Shown here piece by piece: positions 19,094 to 28,477 of a stretch of 64,000 nt of DNA (within the stretch, counting starts at the first letter, position 1; each line of letters opens with the position of its first letter). This stretch comes from an uncultured Alphaproteobacteria bacterium (lineage in GTDB: Bacteria; Pseudomonadota; Alphaproteobacteria; Caulobacterales; Hyphomonadaceae), in contig CAIKWZ010000047.1 in assembly GCA_903831255.1 (NCBI GenBank), forward strand, positions 1 through 64,000, in the 5' to 3' direction. The translations under genes were made by a program, and so were the position numbers. The notes under the pieces were generated by a model, which saw only the letters and a program-made list of their open reading frames with translations, was not told the DNA's origin and did no database searches.

Positions 19094-21837
19094 CACCACC
19101 TCCGCTCCAGCCGGCGACGCAGATAGACAGCCAGCGCATTCATCGCAAACATGAAAATCAACAGTATGATGATCGCAGCGGACGTCATCGGCTGCCACGC
19201 CCGTTCGGCCCCACTCGACCATTTGTAAACAAGGACCGGAAGCGCAGTAGCGCTGTCGAGCATCGACTCAGGCGGATCAGCGACAAACGCAACCATCCCG
19301 ATCAGCAGAAGAGGCGCAGTTTCTCCAAGAGCACGAGCGAGGCCAATAATCGCACCCGTCAGAACTCCAGGAGCCGCGAGCGGAAGAACATGATGAAAAA
19401 CCGTCTGAGGGAGAGATGCGCCGACAGCGAGCGCCCCTTCTCGTATCGACGGTGGAACAGCTCCCAGAGCCGCCCTCGTCGCTATGATGATAGTCGGCAA
19501 TGTGATCAGCGAGAGCACAAGCCCCCCCACCAGAGGGGACGAACGGGGAAGGTCGAAGAAATTGATAAAGACGGCGGCGCCCAGAAGACCAAACACAATC
19601 GAGGGAACTGCCGCGAGGTTGTTGATATTCACCTCTATAAAGTCAGTCACCCAGTTCCGGGGGGCGAACTCTTCAAGGTAGATGGCCGCCATTACGCCAA
19701 CCGGAAGAGACAGGATGAGGGTGACCAGCATGATCCAGAATGACCCTGCAAGCCCGGCCGCAAGACCCGCGAGCTCCGGATAGGTAGAATCAGCATGGGT
19801 GAGAAGAGAGGTATTCGGCCTGCGAACAATATCGCCTCCCTTCATCAGCTGGTCGGCCCAGACGATCTGATGGTCTGTCACCAGGCGGTCCGCCTCAGGC
19901 ACAAGAATTTCCCTGATCGACCAGCTTCCAGCAGCAACCGCTCCTGCTGCGCCAAGCGGTATCAATTCCTGGCCGATCACCTGATTTTCACTGACCTGCT
20001 TCGCCTTGACGACACCGCCGGCAATCTCGATCAGCACGGTTGGCGAAAACTCATCCAGGACAATCCCTGCGGACGGATTGGACGCCACTGAAAGGAGATC
20101 GGTTGCCGCTTTGAGATCTCGGGCTCGCTTACGCTCAAGCCGAGCCTTATCGGTACGGACTTCTTCCAACTCCCTGTCAAGGCGGGCCGTCATCAGCGCC
20201 CTTAGGTCCGCCTCGGCGCCCGGCGCTCCCCCCTCAAACCTCCCGAGGGCGTACGCCGCAGCGATTGACCCTCCCAGATCAAGCCCAAGCTGAGCTTCGG
20301 CTTCAGCCTTCAGGAACTCCTCCGGATCGCGAAGAGACTCTGCAGGCTCGGTAGTCGCATCAGGCGAGCCAGATGCAATGGCGACAGCAGCTGGAGTGCT
20401 CGCAGGTGTATCAACACTTGGACCGACCGACGGAACAGGAGGGGCAAGACGATCGCGCGTCGCCTGCAGGACAGCAAGATCCCTTTCGAGTCGGCGCAGC
20501 TTGGAACGAGCGGCCGACAGACCTTCATCCGCCAGAGCCTCGGCGCGTCCCGGCGAAACAGACTTGAGCGCCTCGACCCGAGCCTCGACCCCGGAGATTC
20601 TCGCCACCTGGTCCGCAACAGCAGCCTCAGCAGCGACGATCTCCGCCTGATTGATTTCAATCACCGCAGGAAGAAGAGCCTCCTCATTCCCGCTTGCGAC
20701 CACGCGCCCAAGAGACGTCAGGGGCCGGGATGTGACAAGCGATGCGACAGCCGAAAGAGCTCCAATGTCCAGATTGGGAACCGACCGCGCTATCTCCTCA
20801 AGGCGACTTGCATCAACCATGCGTCGATCGCCCGCGAGATAAGCGGTTCGCGCCTGAATGCGTCGGGTCTCAGCGTTAGGTTCCCCACGCGCCTCAGCCT
20901 CAAGCGCCTTCTTTTGAAATGCATCGCCTCTCTCAAGAAGTTCATCGGCTTCACGTGTCGCCTCATCTGCTCGCTTGGTGAACTCGCTCCCTAGAAGCGT
21001 TCTGAACGGCTGGACGTCGCCGGAGGCTTCCGCGCGTCCTGCAGCCAGTGACAGGGCTGAGAGGTCCTGGCCTTCGATCGCGATCGACTGGCGGACCATT
21101 TCCGCTAGACTTCCGGCGTCCATGGACGTGAGCTCGGTACGGTCGGATTGAAGCGCCTCAAAGCGCTCATCAACGCGCGCAATCGCAGCCTCCGATACTC
21201 TGGCCAGCTGCTTCCGCCCGTCGGCTTCCTCAGCGAGGCGATCCGCCAGAGACCTGTACGCCTCAGCGAAGCCCCCCTGGGACCGAAGATCCACGGCCTC
21301 AGAGGTTCTGGAAACGTCGACTGATCCGACGCCGTCCAAAACAGACTGACCGGTCACCAGTCCTTTGAGATAGAGGTCGATTCGATCCGCCAGCGGCGCC
21401 GTGATCCTGATAGTTGTCCCCACAAGTTCCGGAGACTGCGCCACCCGAGCGGCAAGCTCCTCAGCAGACAGGGTTGACACCATCCGCGCGAGCTGACGCC
21501 GAAGGTCGCGATCCTCAGCGGCTTCAGGAAACCGTTCTCTCAATTCGCCTCGGATCAGATCCGAGAACGCAGAGACGTTGGCGCGTATGGTTTCGGGATC
21601 GCGCTCACCGGACGGATCGACAACGCCAGGGTCAATGAAAAGTTCTAAAGAAAGATCATGACGGGTAAAGGCGGAAACCGCCTCGGTGGCGATTGAAATC
21701 AAAAGCACGCAAAGGGACGTTATGGCGAACAATATGGCCGCAACGCCATAAGATCGAAAGCGAACTTCCTCCCGATAGCGCCTGCGCAAACGCCTGGATT
21801 TTTCGGCGCCGGGGTAAGACAAATTCCCGTCACTCAT
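19093..21837 (-). CDS. pstA: Phosphate ABC transporter permease PstA with very large periplasmic insert
   Basis: A 914-residue permease, about twice the usual length. Numbering from the ATG at 21837: a transmembrane helix (31-53), the alphaproteobacterial DUF3333-like periplasmic segment with LFIDP and RIDLYLKG (57-159), then about 430 extra residues (160-597). The extra part is rich in Ala, Glu, Arg and Leu, with long helical, probably coiled-coil stretches (about 180-350, 395-465, 505-585) and a Pro/Ser/Thr/Ala linker (about 465-500). A beta-type segment (about 600-650) leads back to the usual AWI-like helix. The permease core (685-907) is complete, including the EAA-type loop with [13 protein letters not shown]. 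The frame is unbroken. The start overlaps pstC; a GTG at 21846 is an alternative. Confidence 0.93.
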   Translation of the reverse strand: MSDGNLSYPGAEKSRRLRRRYREEVRFRSYGVAAILFAITSLCVLLISIATEAVSAFTRHDLSLELFIDPGVVDPSGERDPETIRANVSAFSDLIRGELRERFPEAAEDRDLRRQLARMVSTLSAEELAARVAQSPELVGTTIRITAPLADRIDLYLKGLVTGQSVLDGVGSVDVSRTSEAVDLRSQGGFAEAYRSLADRLAEEADGRKQLARVSEAAIARVDERFEALQSDRTELTSMDAGSLAEMVRQSIAIEGQDLSALSLAAGRAEASGDVQPFRTLLGSEFTKRADEATREADELLERGDAFQKKALEAEARGEPNAETRRIQARTAYLAGDRRMVDASRLEEIARSVPNLDIGALSAVASLVTSRPLTSLGRVVASGNEEALLPAVIEINQAEIVAAEAAVADQVARISGVEARVEALKSVSPGRAEALADEGLSAARSKLRRLERDLAVLQATRDRLAPPVPSVGPSVDTPASTPAAVAIASGSPDATTEPAESLRDPEEFLKAEAEAQLGLDLGGSIAAAYALGRFEGGAPGAEADLRALMTARLDRELEEVRTDKARLERKRARDLKAATDLLSVASNPSAGIVLDEFSPTVLIEIAGGVVKAKQVSENQVIGQELIPLGAAGAVAAGSWSIREILVPEADRLVTDHQIVWADQLMKGGDIVRRPNTSLLTHADSTYPELAGLAAGLAGSFWIMLVTLILSLPVGVMAAIYLEEFAPRNWVTDFIEVNINNLAAVPSIVFGLLGAAVFINFFDLPRSSPLVGGLVLSLITLPTIIIATRAALGAVPPSIREGALAVGASLPQTVFHHVLPLAAPGVLTGAIIGLARALGETAPLLLIGMVAFVADPPESMLDSATALPVLVYKWSSGAERAWQPMTSAAIIILLIFMFAMNALAVYLRRRLERRW

Positions 21838-23296
21838 ACTTTTCACGGTAGGCTTTGACCACGCGCTGCGCGATCAGATTGAACACAAGCGTTATGAGAA
21901 ACAAACCGAAGCCCAGCGCAAAGGCGGAAAGAGTCTTAGGACTGTCGAACTCAGTATCGCCAGTGAGAAGGTCGACAATCTGCACCGTGATTGTCGTGAC
22001 GTCCTGAAAGGGATCCGCCGTGATTTGAGCGCGCTGGCCGGCGGCCATGACAACGATCATTGTCTCCCCCACTGCGCGGGACACAGCAAGCAACAGAGCG
22101 GCGACGACCCCAGGCAGCGCGGCGGGGAGTATAACGTGGCGCACGGTTTCAGACTTCGTCGCGCCGAGGGCGAACGCGCCGTCTCGCAATGACTGGGGAG
22201 CGGCGTTGATAACATCGTCCGACAGGGAGGACACGAAGGGGATAATCATCACCCCCATCACCAGCCCAGCCGCGAGGGCGCTCGTCGGCTGAGCGTCGAT
22301 CACTGGTCCCTCTATCCAGGGAGCTACAGCAAGTATCAGTTCATTGAGCCAGTCTCCAAAAGCGCGAACTGCGGGGGCGACGGTGAGAAGAGCAAAAAAT
22401 CCGTAGACGACCGTCGGCACCCCGGCGAGCACTTCGAGAATCGGCTTAACCGATCCCCGCAGTCTGGGACCCGCATACTCAGACAGATAAATCGCGGAAA
22501 ACAGCCCCACCGGAGCCGCAACGATCATTGCGATGAATGTAATAAGCAAAGACCCATAAAAAAGAGGAACAGCCCCGAACGCCCCAGACGAACCGACTTG
22601 ATCAGGACGGATATTGGTCTGAGCGCTCCACTTCAGGCCAAAGAGAAACTCCGCCGGAGAAACCTCTCCGAAAAAGCGCAATGTCTCGAAGATGAGCGAA
22701 AGCACGATCCCCAGCGTCGTGGCGATCGCGACGCCGGAACAAAGCATCAGAAGACCGCGAATCGCGCCCTCGACCTGATTGCGGGCGCGCTGCTCACGAC
22801 GAATTCGTGTCAAGGCAACAGCAAGACCGATCGCAGAGAGAATTGAAGCGAGCCCAACGGCGGCCAGCTTCACCTGACCCCTGATTTCCGCCGCTAGCGT
22901 GGCGTACGCCTGCACCGAGGCGTCAATCGCCTCTCCCTCGAGACGGGATGGATCAGAAAGTGGGCGCCTCGCTAGCTCGAGAGCCGCGTTGATCCGTTCA
23001 GCTTTTTCAGTGGGGTCAAGACCTGCGATTTCAGCAGGTAATCGAGAAAGAGCCAGACGATCGGCGAGAACATCCCCAATCATTGCGTTGGCCGCCAGGA
23101 CCACGAGACCAGGGAGTAGAAACGTAAGCGCGACCAGATAACCGTGATAACTGGGTCGGGAGTGGAGTTCGCGCGTCTTACCGGAGACAATCGACAGGGC
23201 GCGACGTCGGCCAAGGAAGAACGCTGCGAACGTTCCAGCCGCCAGGACCGCTAGCAGGCCAACGGCAAGCCTTGAATGGGCGATCTGTTCGAACAT
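21830..23296 (-). CDS. pstC: Phosphate ABC transporter permease PstC
   Basis: A 488-residue inner-membrane permease with the extended N-terminus common in alphaproteobacteria: one helix near residues 10-30, a second near 52-72, and a periplasmic segment (about 75-140) before the permease core. The core shows SAIYLSEYAG, EVLAGVPTVVYGF and the EAA-type loop DGAFALGATKSETVRHVILPAALPG. It forms the channel with PstA. The ATG at 23296 is preferred over the adjacent TTG. It follows a Pho box and -10 element by about 20 bases, so pstC is the first gene of the phosphate-induced transcript. No pstS is present in the cluster. Confidence 0.95.
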   Translation of the reverse strand: MFEQIAHSRLAVGLLAVLAAGTFAAFFLGRRRALSIVSGKTRELHSRPSYHGYLVALTFLLPGLVVLAANAMIGDVLADRLALSRLPAEIAGLDPTEKAERINAALELARRPLSDPSRLEGEAIDASVQAYATLAAEIRGQVKLAAVGLASILSAIGLAVALTRIRREQRARNQVEGAIRGLLMLCSGVAIATTLGIVLSLIFETLRFFGEVSPAEFLFGLKWSAQTNIRPDQVGSSGAFGAVPLFYGSLLITFIAMIVAAPVGLFSAIYLSEYAGPRLRGSVKPILEVLAGVPTVVYGFFALLTVAPAVRAFGDWLNELILAVAPWIEGPVIDAQPTSALAAGLVMGVMIIPFVSSLSDDVINAAPQSLRDGAFALGATKSETVRHVILPAALPGVVAALLLAVSRAVGETMIVVMAAGQRAQITADPFQDVTTITVQIVDLLTGDTEFDSPKTLSAFALGFGLFLITLVFNLIAQRVVKAYREKYE

Positions 23297-23319
23297 CAAC
23301 GCGTCCAGCCCGGCTACCG

Positions 23320-23360
23320 ATTATGCTTCTTATCCAGCCTTTTTGACAGTCCTATGACGG
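23320..23360 (-). promoter_or_regulatory. Pho box and promoter upstream of pstC
   Basis: On the minus strand, CCGTCAT-AGGA-CTGTCAA (23360-23343) matches the PhoB direct repeat CTGTCAT-N4-CTGTCAT with two mismatches. A CATAAT -10 (23325-23320) follows after 17 bases, so the proximal half-site occupies the -35 position. This is the architecture of a PhoB-activated promoter and predicts a leader of under 20 bases before pstC. Confidence 0.8.
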
Positions 23361-23546
23361 CTGGCCGACGGCTTCCTTACCCATGTTTGGGGTCGCCGTT
23401 CAATGGGCGACAAAGGGATGGAGGGCCCTGATGCCGGCGCATCGCCTCCCTCGAGCCGCCGGAACCCGCATAATTCCGGGTCAGGACAAGAAAACGCTAA
23501 GCTGCCACGAAGGCTTTCTCGCCATATATTCAATCGAAACAGAACC

Positions 23547-24998
23547 CTAGATTGCATCTGGACCGGGAAGGCGCGTGGGGGAAATCGGCTCAAGGGGGCC
23601 GGAAGAGAGGACAACTCCAAAAGCCGCGCCGCGACCCAGTTCGCTCTCGACAACGAAATCGCCCCTATGGCGAGTTACGACATGCTTGACGATCGCCAGC
23701 CCGAGACCCGTGCCCCGCCGAAGGCCTCGCCCGGGATCGACCCGATAAAACCGCTCCGCCAGTCGGGGAAGATACTGCCGGTCAATACCGGGACCGGAAT
23801 CGGACACCCGCAGAAACGCGAACCGCTCCTCTTCGCCGCCGCGCCGGACGGGTGCGGTGGCGATCGACATCCGGCCTGCGGCCTCCCATCGGCGACCAGC
23901 GCTCAGAAACGCAGCCTCGTGGTCAAGTCCATCACGTATCTCGATTTCGACGACGCCGTCCGGTTCAGAGTATTTGATCGCATTGTCTATGAGGTTCTGG
24001 GCCACCTGACTGAGCTCGTCGCGGATGCCCGCGACGATCACGTCCCGGTCCGACGCCCTGACCGCAAGAATCACGCCGCGCGAGCGTGCGACCGGCTGCA
24101 GGGCGTCGACAACCTCCCGAACGACCGAAGCGAGATCTGTAAGAGTTTCAGGGGGTCGATGCTCATTGAGTTCAATGCGAGACAGCGACAGAAGATCGGA
24201 AATCAGACGCCGCATTCGGTCAGCCTGACCCTGCATGATCTCGAGAAATCGATCCCATGCGGCGGGGTCGTCACGGGCCGGGCCGCGCATAGTCTCAATG
24301 AACCCGGCCAGCGACGTCAGCGGAGTGCGCAATTCGTGACTGGCGTTTGCCAGAAAATCGACCCGCGCGAGCTCCGCTCTCTTGATATCTGTCAGATCAT
24401 GCATCGTTACGAGCACGCCGGAGCTGGTCGCAGTAACGAGCGGCGCGGCGACACAGGAATAGTGACGGTCCGTTTCTCCTCGCTCGACAAACTCGAAGAT
24501 TTGAGCGGTTCCCGACCGCCTTGCCTCTGAAACGGCATCCACAAACTCAGCCCGACGCACGACGACAGCAAGAAGCGGCTCTGATCCTACGAGCCGAAAC
24601 ACCCGACGAGCGCCCTCGTTTGCGGCTTCCACCTTGCCGAGGGCGTCGATGTAAAGAACGGGCTCGGGGAGCGCCTCGATCATCGCGAGACGAAACCGCC
24701 GTTCATTATCGACCCTCGCCTTACGTTCATCATCCCTCATGGCCGCATGAGTGGAACGCAAAGCCTCGGCGGTAAGATCCGAAGTCCCTGAAAAATAGGC
24801 GAAAAAGAACAACCCCACGACCAAAGAAGCCACAATAGCGGCCCAGGCCGGCGTTGCTCCGACGAGAGCGAGGATCATGAACCCAGCCGAACAGACGGCC
24901 CAAAGGACGACAAAGTCGATAAAGCGACGATCCCGAACTGAGCTGTCGGCGCCCTCTCCCGGCTCAGTCTCGATGTCCTGTTTCGGCGCCCCCCTCAT
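23547..24998 (-). CDS. phoR: Phosphate regulon sensor histidine kinase PhoR
   Basis: A 483-residue membrane kinase. Two transmembrane helices (about residues 28-48 and 50-70) with almost no periplasmic loop fit PhoR, which senses through the Pst-PhoU complex. A PAS-like domain (about 100-205) precedes the HisKA domain with H221 in FLANASHELRTPL. The catalytic ATPase domain has the N box NLIDNAIKYS, the G1 box DSGPGID and the G2 box GTGLGLAIVKHV. It precedes pstC by about 250 bases that contain the Pho-box promoter, so phoR has its own basal transcription. It is divergent from the M13 peptidase gene. Confidence 0.94.
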   Translation of the reverse strand: MRGAPKQDIETEPGEGADSSVRDRRFIDFVVLWAVCSAGFMILALVGATPAWAAIVASLVVGLFFFAYFSGTSDLTAEALRSTHAAMRDDERKARVDNERRFRLAMIEALPEPVLYIDALGKVEAANEGARRVFRLVGSEPLLAVVVRRAEFVDAVSEARRSGTAQIFEFVERGETDRHYSCVAAPLVTATSSGVLVTMHDLTDIKRAELARVDFLANASHELRTPLTSLAGFIETMRGPARDDPAAWDRFLEIMQGQADRMRRLISDLLSLSRIELNEHRPPETLTDLASVVREVVDALQPVARSRGVILAVRASDRDVIVAGIRDELSQVAQNLIDNAIKYSEPDGVVEIEIRDGLDHEAAFLSAGRRWEAAGRMSIATAPVRRGGEEERFAFLRVSDSGPGIDRQYLPRLAERFYRVDPGRGLRRGTGLGLAIVKHVVTRHRGDFVVESELGRGAAFGVVLSSGPLEPISPTRLPGPDAI

Positions 24999-25233
24999 TG
25001 ACTGCTCTCTTGTCGCCTCGATCGGACCGACCGCATCTCTCTTCTAGAGCTCTTCTTCCTAAAGCGCGACCACCTGTCATCGTGATAGGAGATCCAAACT
25101 GGAGCACCGAAGGATCGGGGGTAAGACACACGAAACCCGCATCTTTCATTGACTTGCCCATTGGATTTGGACCAGATCCCCGCCACATGCGACGTCGTCG
25201 CCCTCCGTCGCCTCCAGTTCATGAGGATAACCG

Positions 25234-27273
25234 ATGAGATCCGTTCTTCTGACCGCTGCGGCCATTTCGGCGCTCCTGGCGGCGTGTTCCCCAACAACAG
25301 CTCCTGCAGAACAGGCCTCTAAGGCCGAGATCGGATCCTTTGGGATCGATACCGCGGCGATCGATGCCTCCGTAAAGCCGGGCGACGACTTTTACACCTA
25401 TGTGAACGGCAAATGGCTGGCGGACTTCGCGATTCCGGCCGACAAGGCTCGTTATGGTGTTTTCGACGAACTGAGTGATCGGGCGGAAACCAATCTTCGA
25501 ACGATCGTCGACGAACTTGCCGCCTCCTCGCCAGCTTCGGGAACGAACGAGCAGAAGGTCGCGGATCTCTTCGCCAGCTGGATGGACGAGGCTGCTCTCG
25601 AAACACGAGGCGTCTCACCCCTCAAGCCGAAGCTCGATCAGATCAGCGCCATTGCATCCCGATCAGACCTTATGAAGTTGACGGGCGACATCTTTCTGAC
25701 GTTTCCGATCAGCGCAGGCGTCGAGACCGACCCTTCAGACACCTCCCGCTATGCTGTGTGGATCGGACAAGACGGCCTCGGCATGCCCAACCGCGACTAC
25801 TACCTTAAGTCCGGAGAACGTTTCGACCAGTATCGCGCGGCCTACACGGCCTACCTTACCCGAATTTTTGAAGTGATCGGGAACCCAGATCCCGCAGCAG
25901 CGGCAAAACAGGTCCTCACTCTTGAACGGAAAATCGCTGAAATTCACTGGGCGCCGGAGAGACAGCGGAACGTGAAGGAGGCGGTCAACCAGATGAGCCT
26001 CGCCGAACTCAAGACCCTCGCTCCTTCAGTGAACTGGGAGTCGATGCTGGCCGACCTTGGATTACCCGGAACCGAACGTGTCGTGGTTCAGGAAACCTCG
26101 GCGATCGCAGACGGCGGAAAGTTGATGCAATCGGAGCCGCTGGACAGCTGGAAGAATTATCTCGCCTTCCACTACGTGAATGACAACGCCTCCTATCTGA
26201 CAAAGGCCGTCGACGACGCAAATTTCGAGTTCTACTCACGAACGCTTCGAGGGGTGGAGACGCAGAGAGACCGATGGAAACGCGGCGTTGGATTGCTGGA
26301 CCGTCTGATGGGAGAAGCTCTCGGACAGATCTATGTCGCACGCCACTTCCCGGCGGATCACAAGGCGAAGATGGACGAGCTTGTGGCCAATCTGCGCACC
26401 GGACTGGAAACAAGACTGCAGACCCTGGAATGGATGGATGACGCGACGCGTCAGGAAGCGTTGAAGAAACTGTCCACCTTCGAACCCCGGGTCGGATATC
26501 CCAACAAATGGAGAGATTATTCCGCACTGTCGATTGAAGCTGGAAAACTCTTTGAGAACGTCGCTGCGGCCCGTCGTTTCGAATGGAACCGAAACGTTTC
26601 CCGGATCAACTCACCGGTTGATCGTGAAGAGTGGGGAATGAACCCGCAGACTGTGAACGCCTACTACAATCCGCTGATGAATCAGATCACGTTTCCCGCA
26701 GCGATTCTCCAGCCTCCGTTTTTTGACCCCGCAGCCGACCCCGCTGTAAACTACGGAGCGATCGGTGCGGTCATCGGACATGAAATCGGTCACGGCTTCG
26801 ACGATCAGGGACGTGAATTCGACGAAACGGGAAAAATCAGAAACTGGTGGTCTGAGCAGACCAACGCTAATTTCCTTGCGTCCACCGACCGTCTCGCAGC
26901 TCTGTTCGACAGCTACTGCCCCCTCGCCGACGGATGCGTGAACGGACGTTTGACTATGGGAGAGAACATCGGCGATCTTGGAGGACTGCAGATGGCCTAC
27001 GAGGCCTACCGTCTCTCTCTAAAAGGCGCGGAAGCCCCAGTGATCGACGGATTTACGGGAGATCAGCGCTTCTTCATGGCCTGGGCCCAAGCCTGGAAAG
27101 CCAAACAGAGGGAAGATGCGCTGCGCAATCAACTTCTGACAGATCCCCACTCTCCGGCGATGGTCCGCGGAGCCGCCCCCCTCAGGAACATCGACGCGTG
27201 GTATGAAGCCTTTGGCGTCCAGGAGGGGGACAAGATGTACCTCCCACCGGATCAGCGCGTAAGGATTTGGTGA
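25234..27273 (+). CDS. M13 family metallopeptidase, lipoprotein
   Basis: A 679-residue neprilysin/PepO-type zinc endopeptidase. The signal peptide ends in the lipobox LLAA-C (cysteine about residue 19), so it is membrane-anchored in the periplasm. The zinc site is complete: H516-E517-x-x-H520 in the GHEIGHGFD segment and E577 in ENIGDLGG. The NAYYNP substrate-binding motif and the C-terminal CxxW-like end (here VRIW) are also typical. It probably degrades small peptides in the envelope. GAGG lies before the ATG. It stands alone, followed by a strong hairpin. Confidence 0.93.
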   Translation: MRSVLLTAAAISALLAACSPTTAPAEQASKAEIGSFGIDTAAIDASVKPGDDFYTYVNGKWLADFAIPADKARYGVFDELSDRAETNLRTIVDELAASSPASGTNEQKVADLFASWMDEAALETRGVSPLKPKLDQISAIASRSDLMKLTGDIFLTFPISAGVETDPSDTSRYAVWIGQDGLGMPNRDYYLKSGERFDQYRAAYTAYLTRIFEVIGNPDPAAAAKQVLTLERKIAEIHWAPERQRNVKEAVNQMSLAELKTLAPSVNWESMLADLGLPGTERVVVQETSAIADGGKLMQSEPLDSWKNYLAFHYVNDNASYLTKAVDDANFEFYSRTLRGVETQRDRWKRGVGLLDRLMGEALGQIYVARHFPADHKAKMDELVANLRTGLETRLQTLEWMDDATRQEALKKLSTFEPRVGYPNKWRDYSALSIEAGKLFENVAAARRFEWNRNVSRINSPVDREEWGMNPQTVNAYYNPLMNQITFPAAILQPPFFDPAADPAVNYGAIGAVIGHEIGHGFDDQGREFDETGKIRNWWSEQTNANFLASTDRLAALFDSYCPLADGCVNGRLTMGENIGDLGGLQMAYEAYRLSLKGAEAPVIDGFTGDQRFFMAWAQAWKAKQREDALRNQLLTDPHSPAMVRGAAPLRNIDAWYEAFGVQEGDKMYLPPDQRVRIW

Positions 27274-27291
27274 TCGAAGGCTCGGTTCAGA

Positions 27292-27326
27292 CCTCCGGTC
27301 CCGTTCGAGCGGAACGCGACCGGAGG
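27292..27326 (+). terminator. Long hairpin after the M13 peptidase gene
   Basis: CCTCCGGTC (27292-27300) pairs perfectly with GACCGGAGG (27318-27326). After one C-C mismatch, inner arms CGTTC and GAACG add five pairs around a GAGCG loop. The 35-base hairpin starts 18 bases after the peptidase stop. It lacks a T tract, so a factor-assisted terminator or 3'-end stabiliser is likelier than an intrinsic terminator. Confidence 0.55.
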
Positions 27327-27415
27327 GGGCGGGACGTCATGGACTTGAAGCACGAATTTTGATCTACCCCGCCGGTACCATTCGGGTGCAGCCGATGACG
27401 GAGCGAGAACAGCGG

Positions 27416-28405
27416 ATGAGCGGCAGGATTGTCACGGTTTTCGGCGGATCGGGTTTTGTCGGGCGAAACGTCGTCCGCGCCCTGTGCCGGAAGGGATGGC
27501 GAGTTCGTGTCGCCATGCGCCGCCCCCATATCGGGGGCGATCTGCGCCTCGCAGGCGACGTAGGCCAGGTTCAGCTCGTACAGGCTAACGTCCGCAACCG
27601 GGCCTCGGTCGCCCGGGCTCTTGAAGGAGCGGAGGCAGCCGTCAATCTCGTTGGCATATTGGCGGAGAGGGGCGCACAGAGCTTCAGCGGAACACAGGGC
27701 CAGGGTGCGGCTAATGTCGCCGAACTGGCGGCTGAAGCCGGCGTGAAGGCGTTCGTACTGATGTCCGCCATCGGAGCGGACAGAAACTCGGGCTCCGCCT
27801 ATGGGCGTACCAAAGCCGAAGCCGAAGCCGCGACCCTGAAGGCCCTTCCGCATGCGACAGTGCTTCGATCATCGATCGTCTTCGGACCCGAAGACGGGTT
27901 TTTCACACGATTTGCGGAGATGGCGAGATTGAGCCCGGTGCTTCCGCTTATCGGCGGCTCGACCCGATTTCAGCCTGTCTATGTGGGCGACCTGGCGCAG
28001 GGTGTAGCAGCGGCGCTGGAGTCCGTCGACGCACATGGCCGAACCTACGAAATCGGCGGTCCTCGCACCTACTCGATGACAGAGTTGCTGCGTTTCATCA
28101 CCCGGCAGATTGACAGACCCCGGCTGCTTCTCCCGATACCTTTTGTGATCGCCTCGCCCTTGGGCTACGCCATCGGCGCGATCTCGAGACTGAATCCGCT
28201 CTTCGGACCGCCGCTGACCGGAGACCAGGTGCAGCTGCTGAAGTCGGATAATGTCGCCTCGCCGAGTGCTCCGGGACTGAAGGAGCTTGGCGTCGAACAG
28301 CTTGAAACGATAGAGACCATCGTTCCAACCTATCTGTGGCGACACCGCCCCTACGGACAGTTCCACGCTCCGAAAGACGATAGCGTTTCGAGAGTGGACG
28401 CCTGA
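27416..28405 (+). CDS. NDUFA9-like NAD(P)-binding SDR protein
   Basis: About 329 residues, an atypical short-chain dehydrogenase of the complex I NDUFA9 subunit type. The N-terminal Rossmann motif GGSGFVGRNVVRAL is clear, followed by NLVGIL and a VLRSSIVFGPEDGFFTRFA segment seen in this family. The catalytic Tyr-x3-Lys survives as YGRTK. Bacterial members are widespread in alphaproteobacteria; links to quinone metabolism or complex I are inferred from the mitochondrial protein. The start is uncertain: ATG codons at 27395 and 27416 are both open, and an upstream TTG at 27359 lacks support. Confidence 0.82.
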   Translation: MSGRIVTVFGGSGFVGRNVVRALCRKGWRVRVAMRRPHIGGDLRLAGDVGQVQLVQANVRNRASVARALEGAEAAVNLVGILAERGAQSFSGTQGQGAANVAELAAEAGVKAFVLMSAIGADRNSGSAYGRTKAEAEAATLKALPHATVLRSSIVFGPEDGFFTRFAEMARLSPVLPLIGGSTRFQPVYVGDLAQGVAAALESVDAHGRTYEIGGPRTYSMTELLRFITRQIDRPRLLLPIPFVIASPLGYAIGAISRLNPLFGPPLTGDQVQLLKSDNVASPSAPGLKELGVEQLETIETIVPTYLWRHRPYGQFHAPKDDSVSRVDA

Positions 28406-28477
28406 TCCCCGAGCCGTAAAGGCAAACCGGTCGCGATCAGACCAGAGACGATCAACCCGACGCAGAGCGCTCCTTGC

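Noticed and set aside
23403-24530. 375-codon plus-strand frame opposite phoR
   Set aside because: The composition is Arg/Pro-rich with no domain. It is a shadow of the histidine kinase gene.
25070-25100. CTGTCAT half-site in the phoR-M13 gap as a second Pho box
   Set aside because: Only one half matches; the partner four bases away does not.
27287-27853. 188-codon minus-strand frame opposite the NDUFA9-like gene
   Set aside because: No motifs; it overlaps a well-supported SDR and a hairpin.
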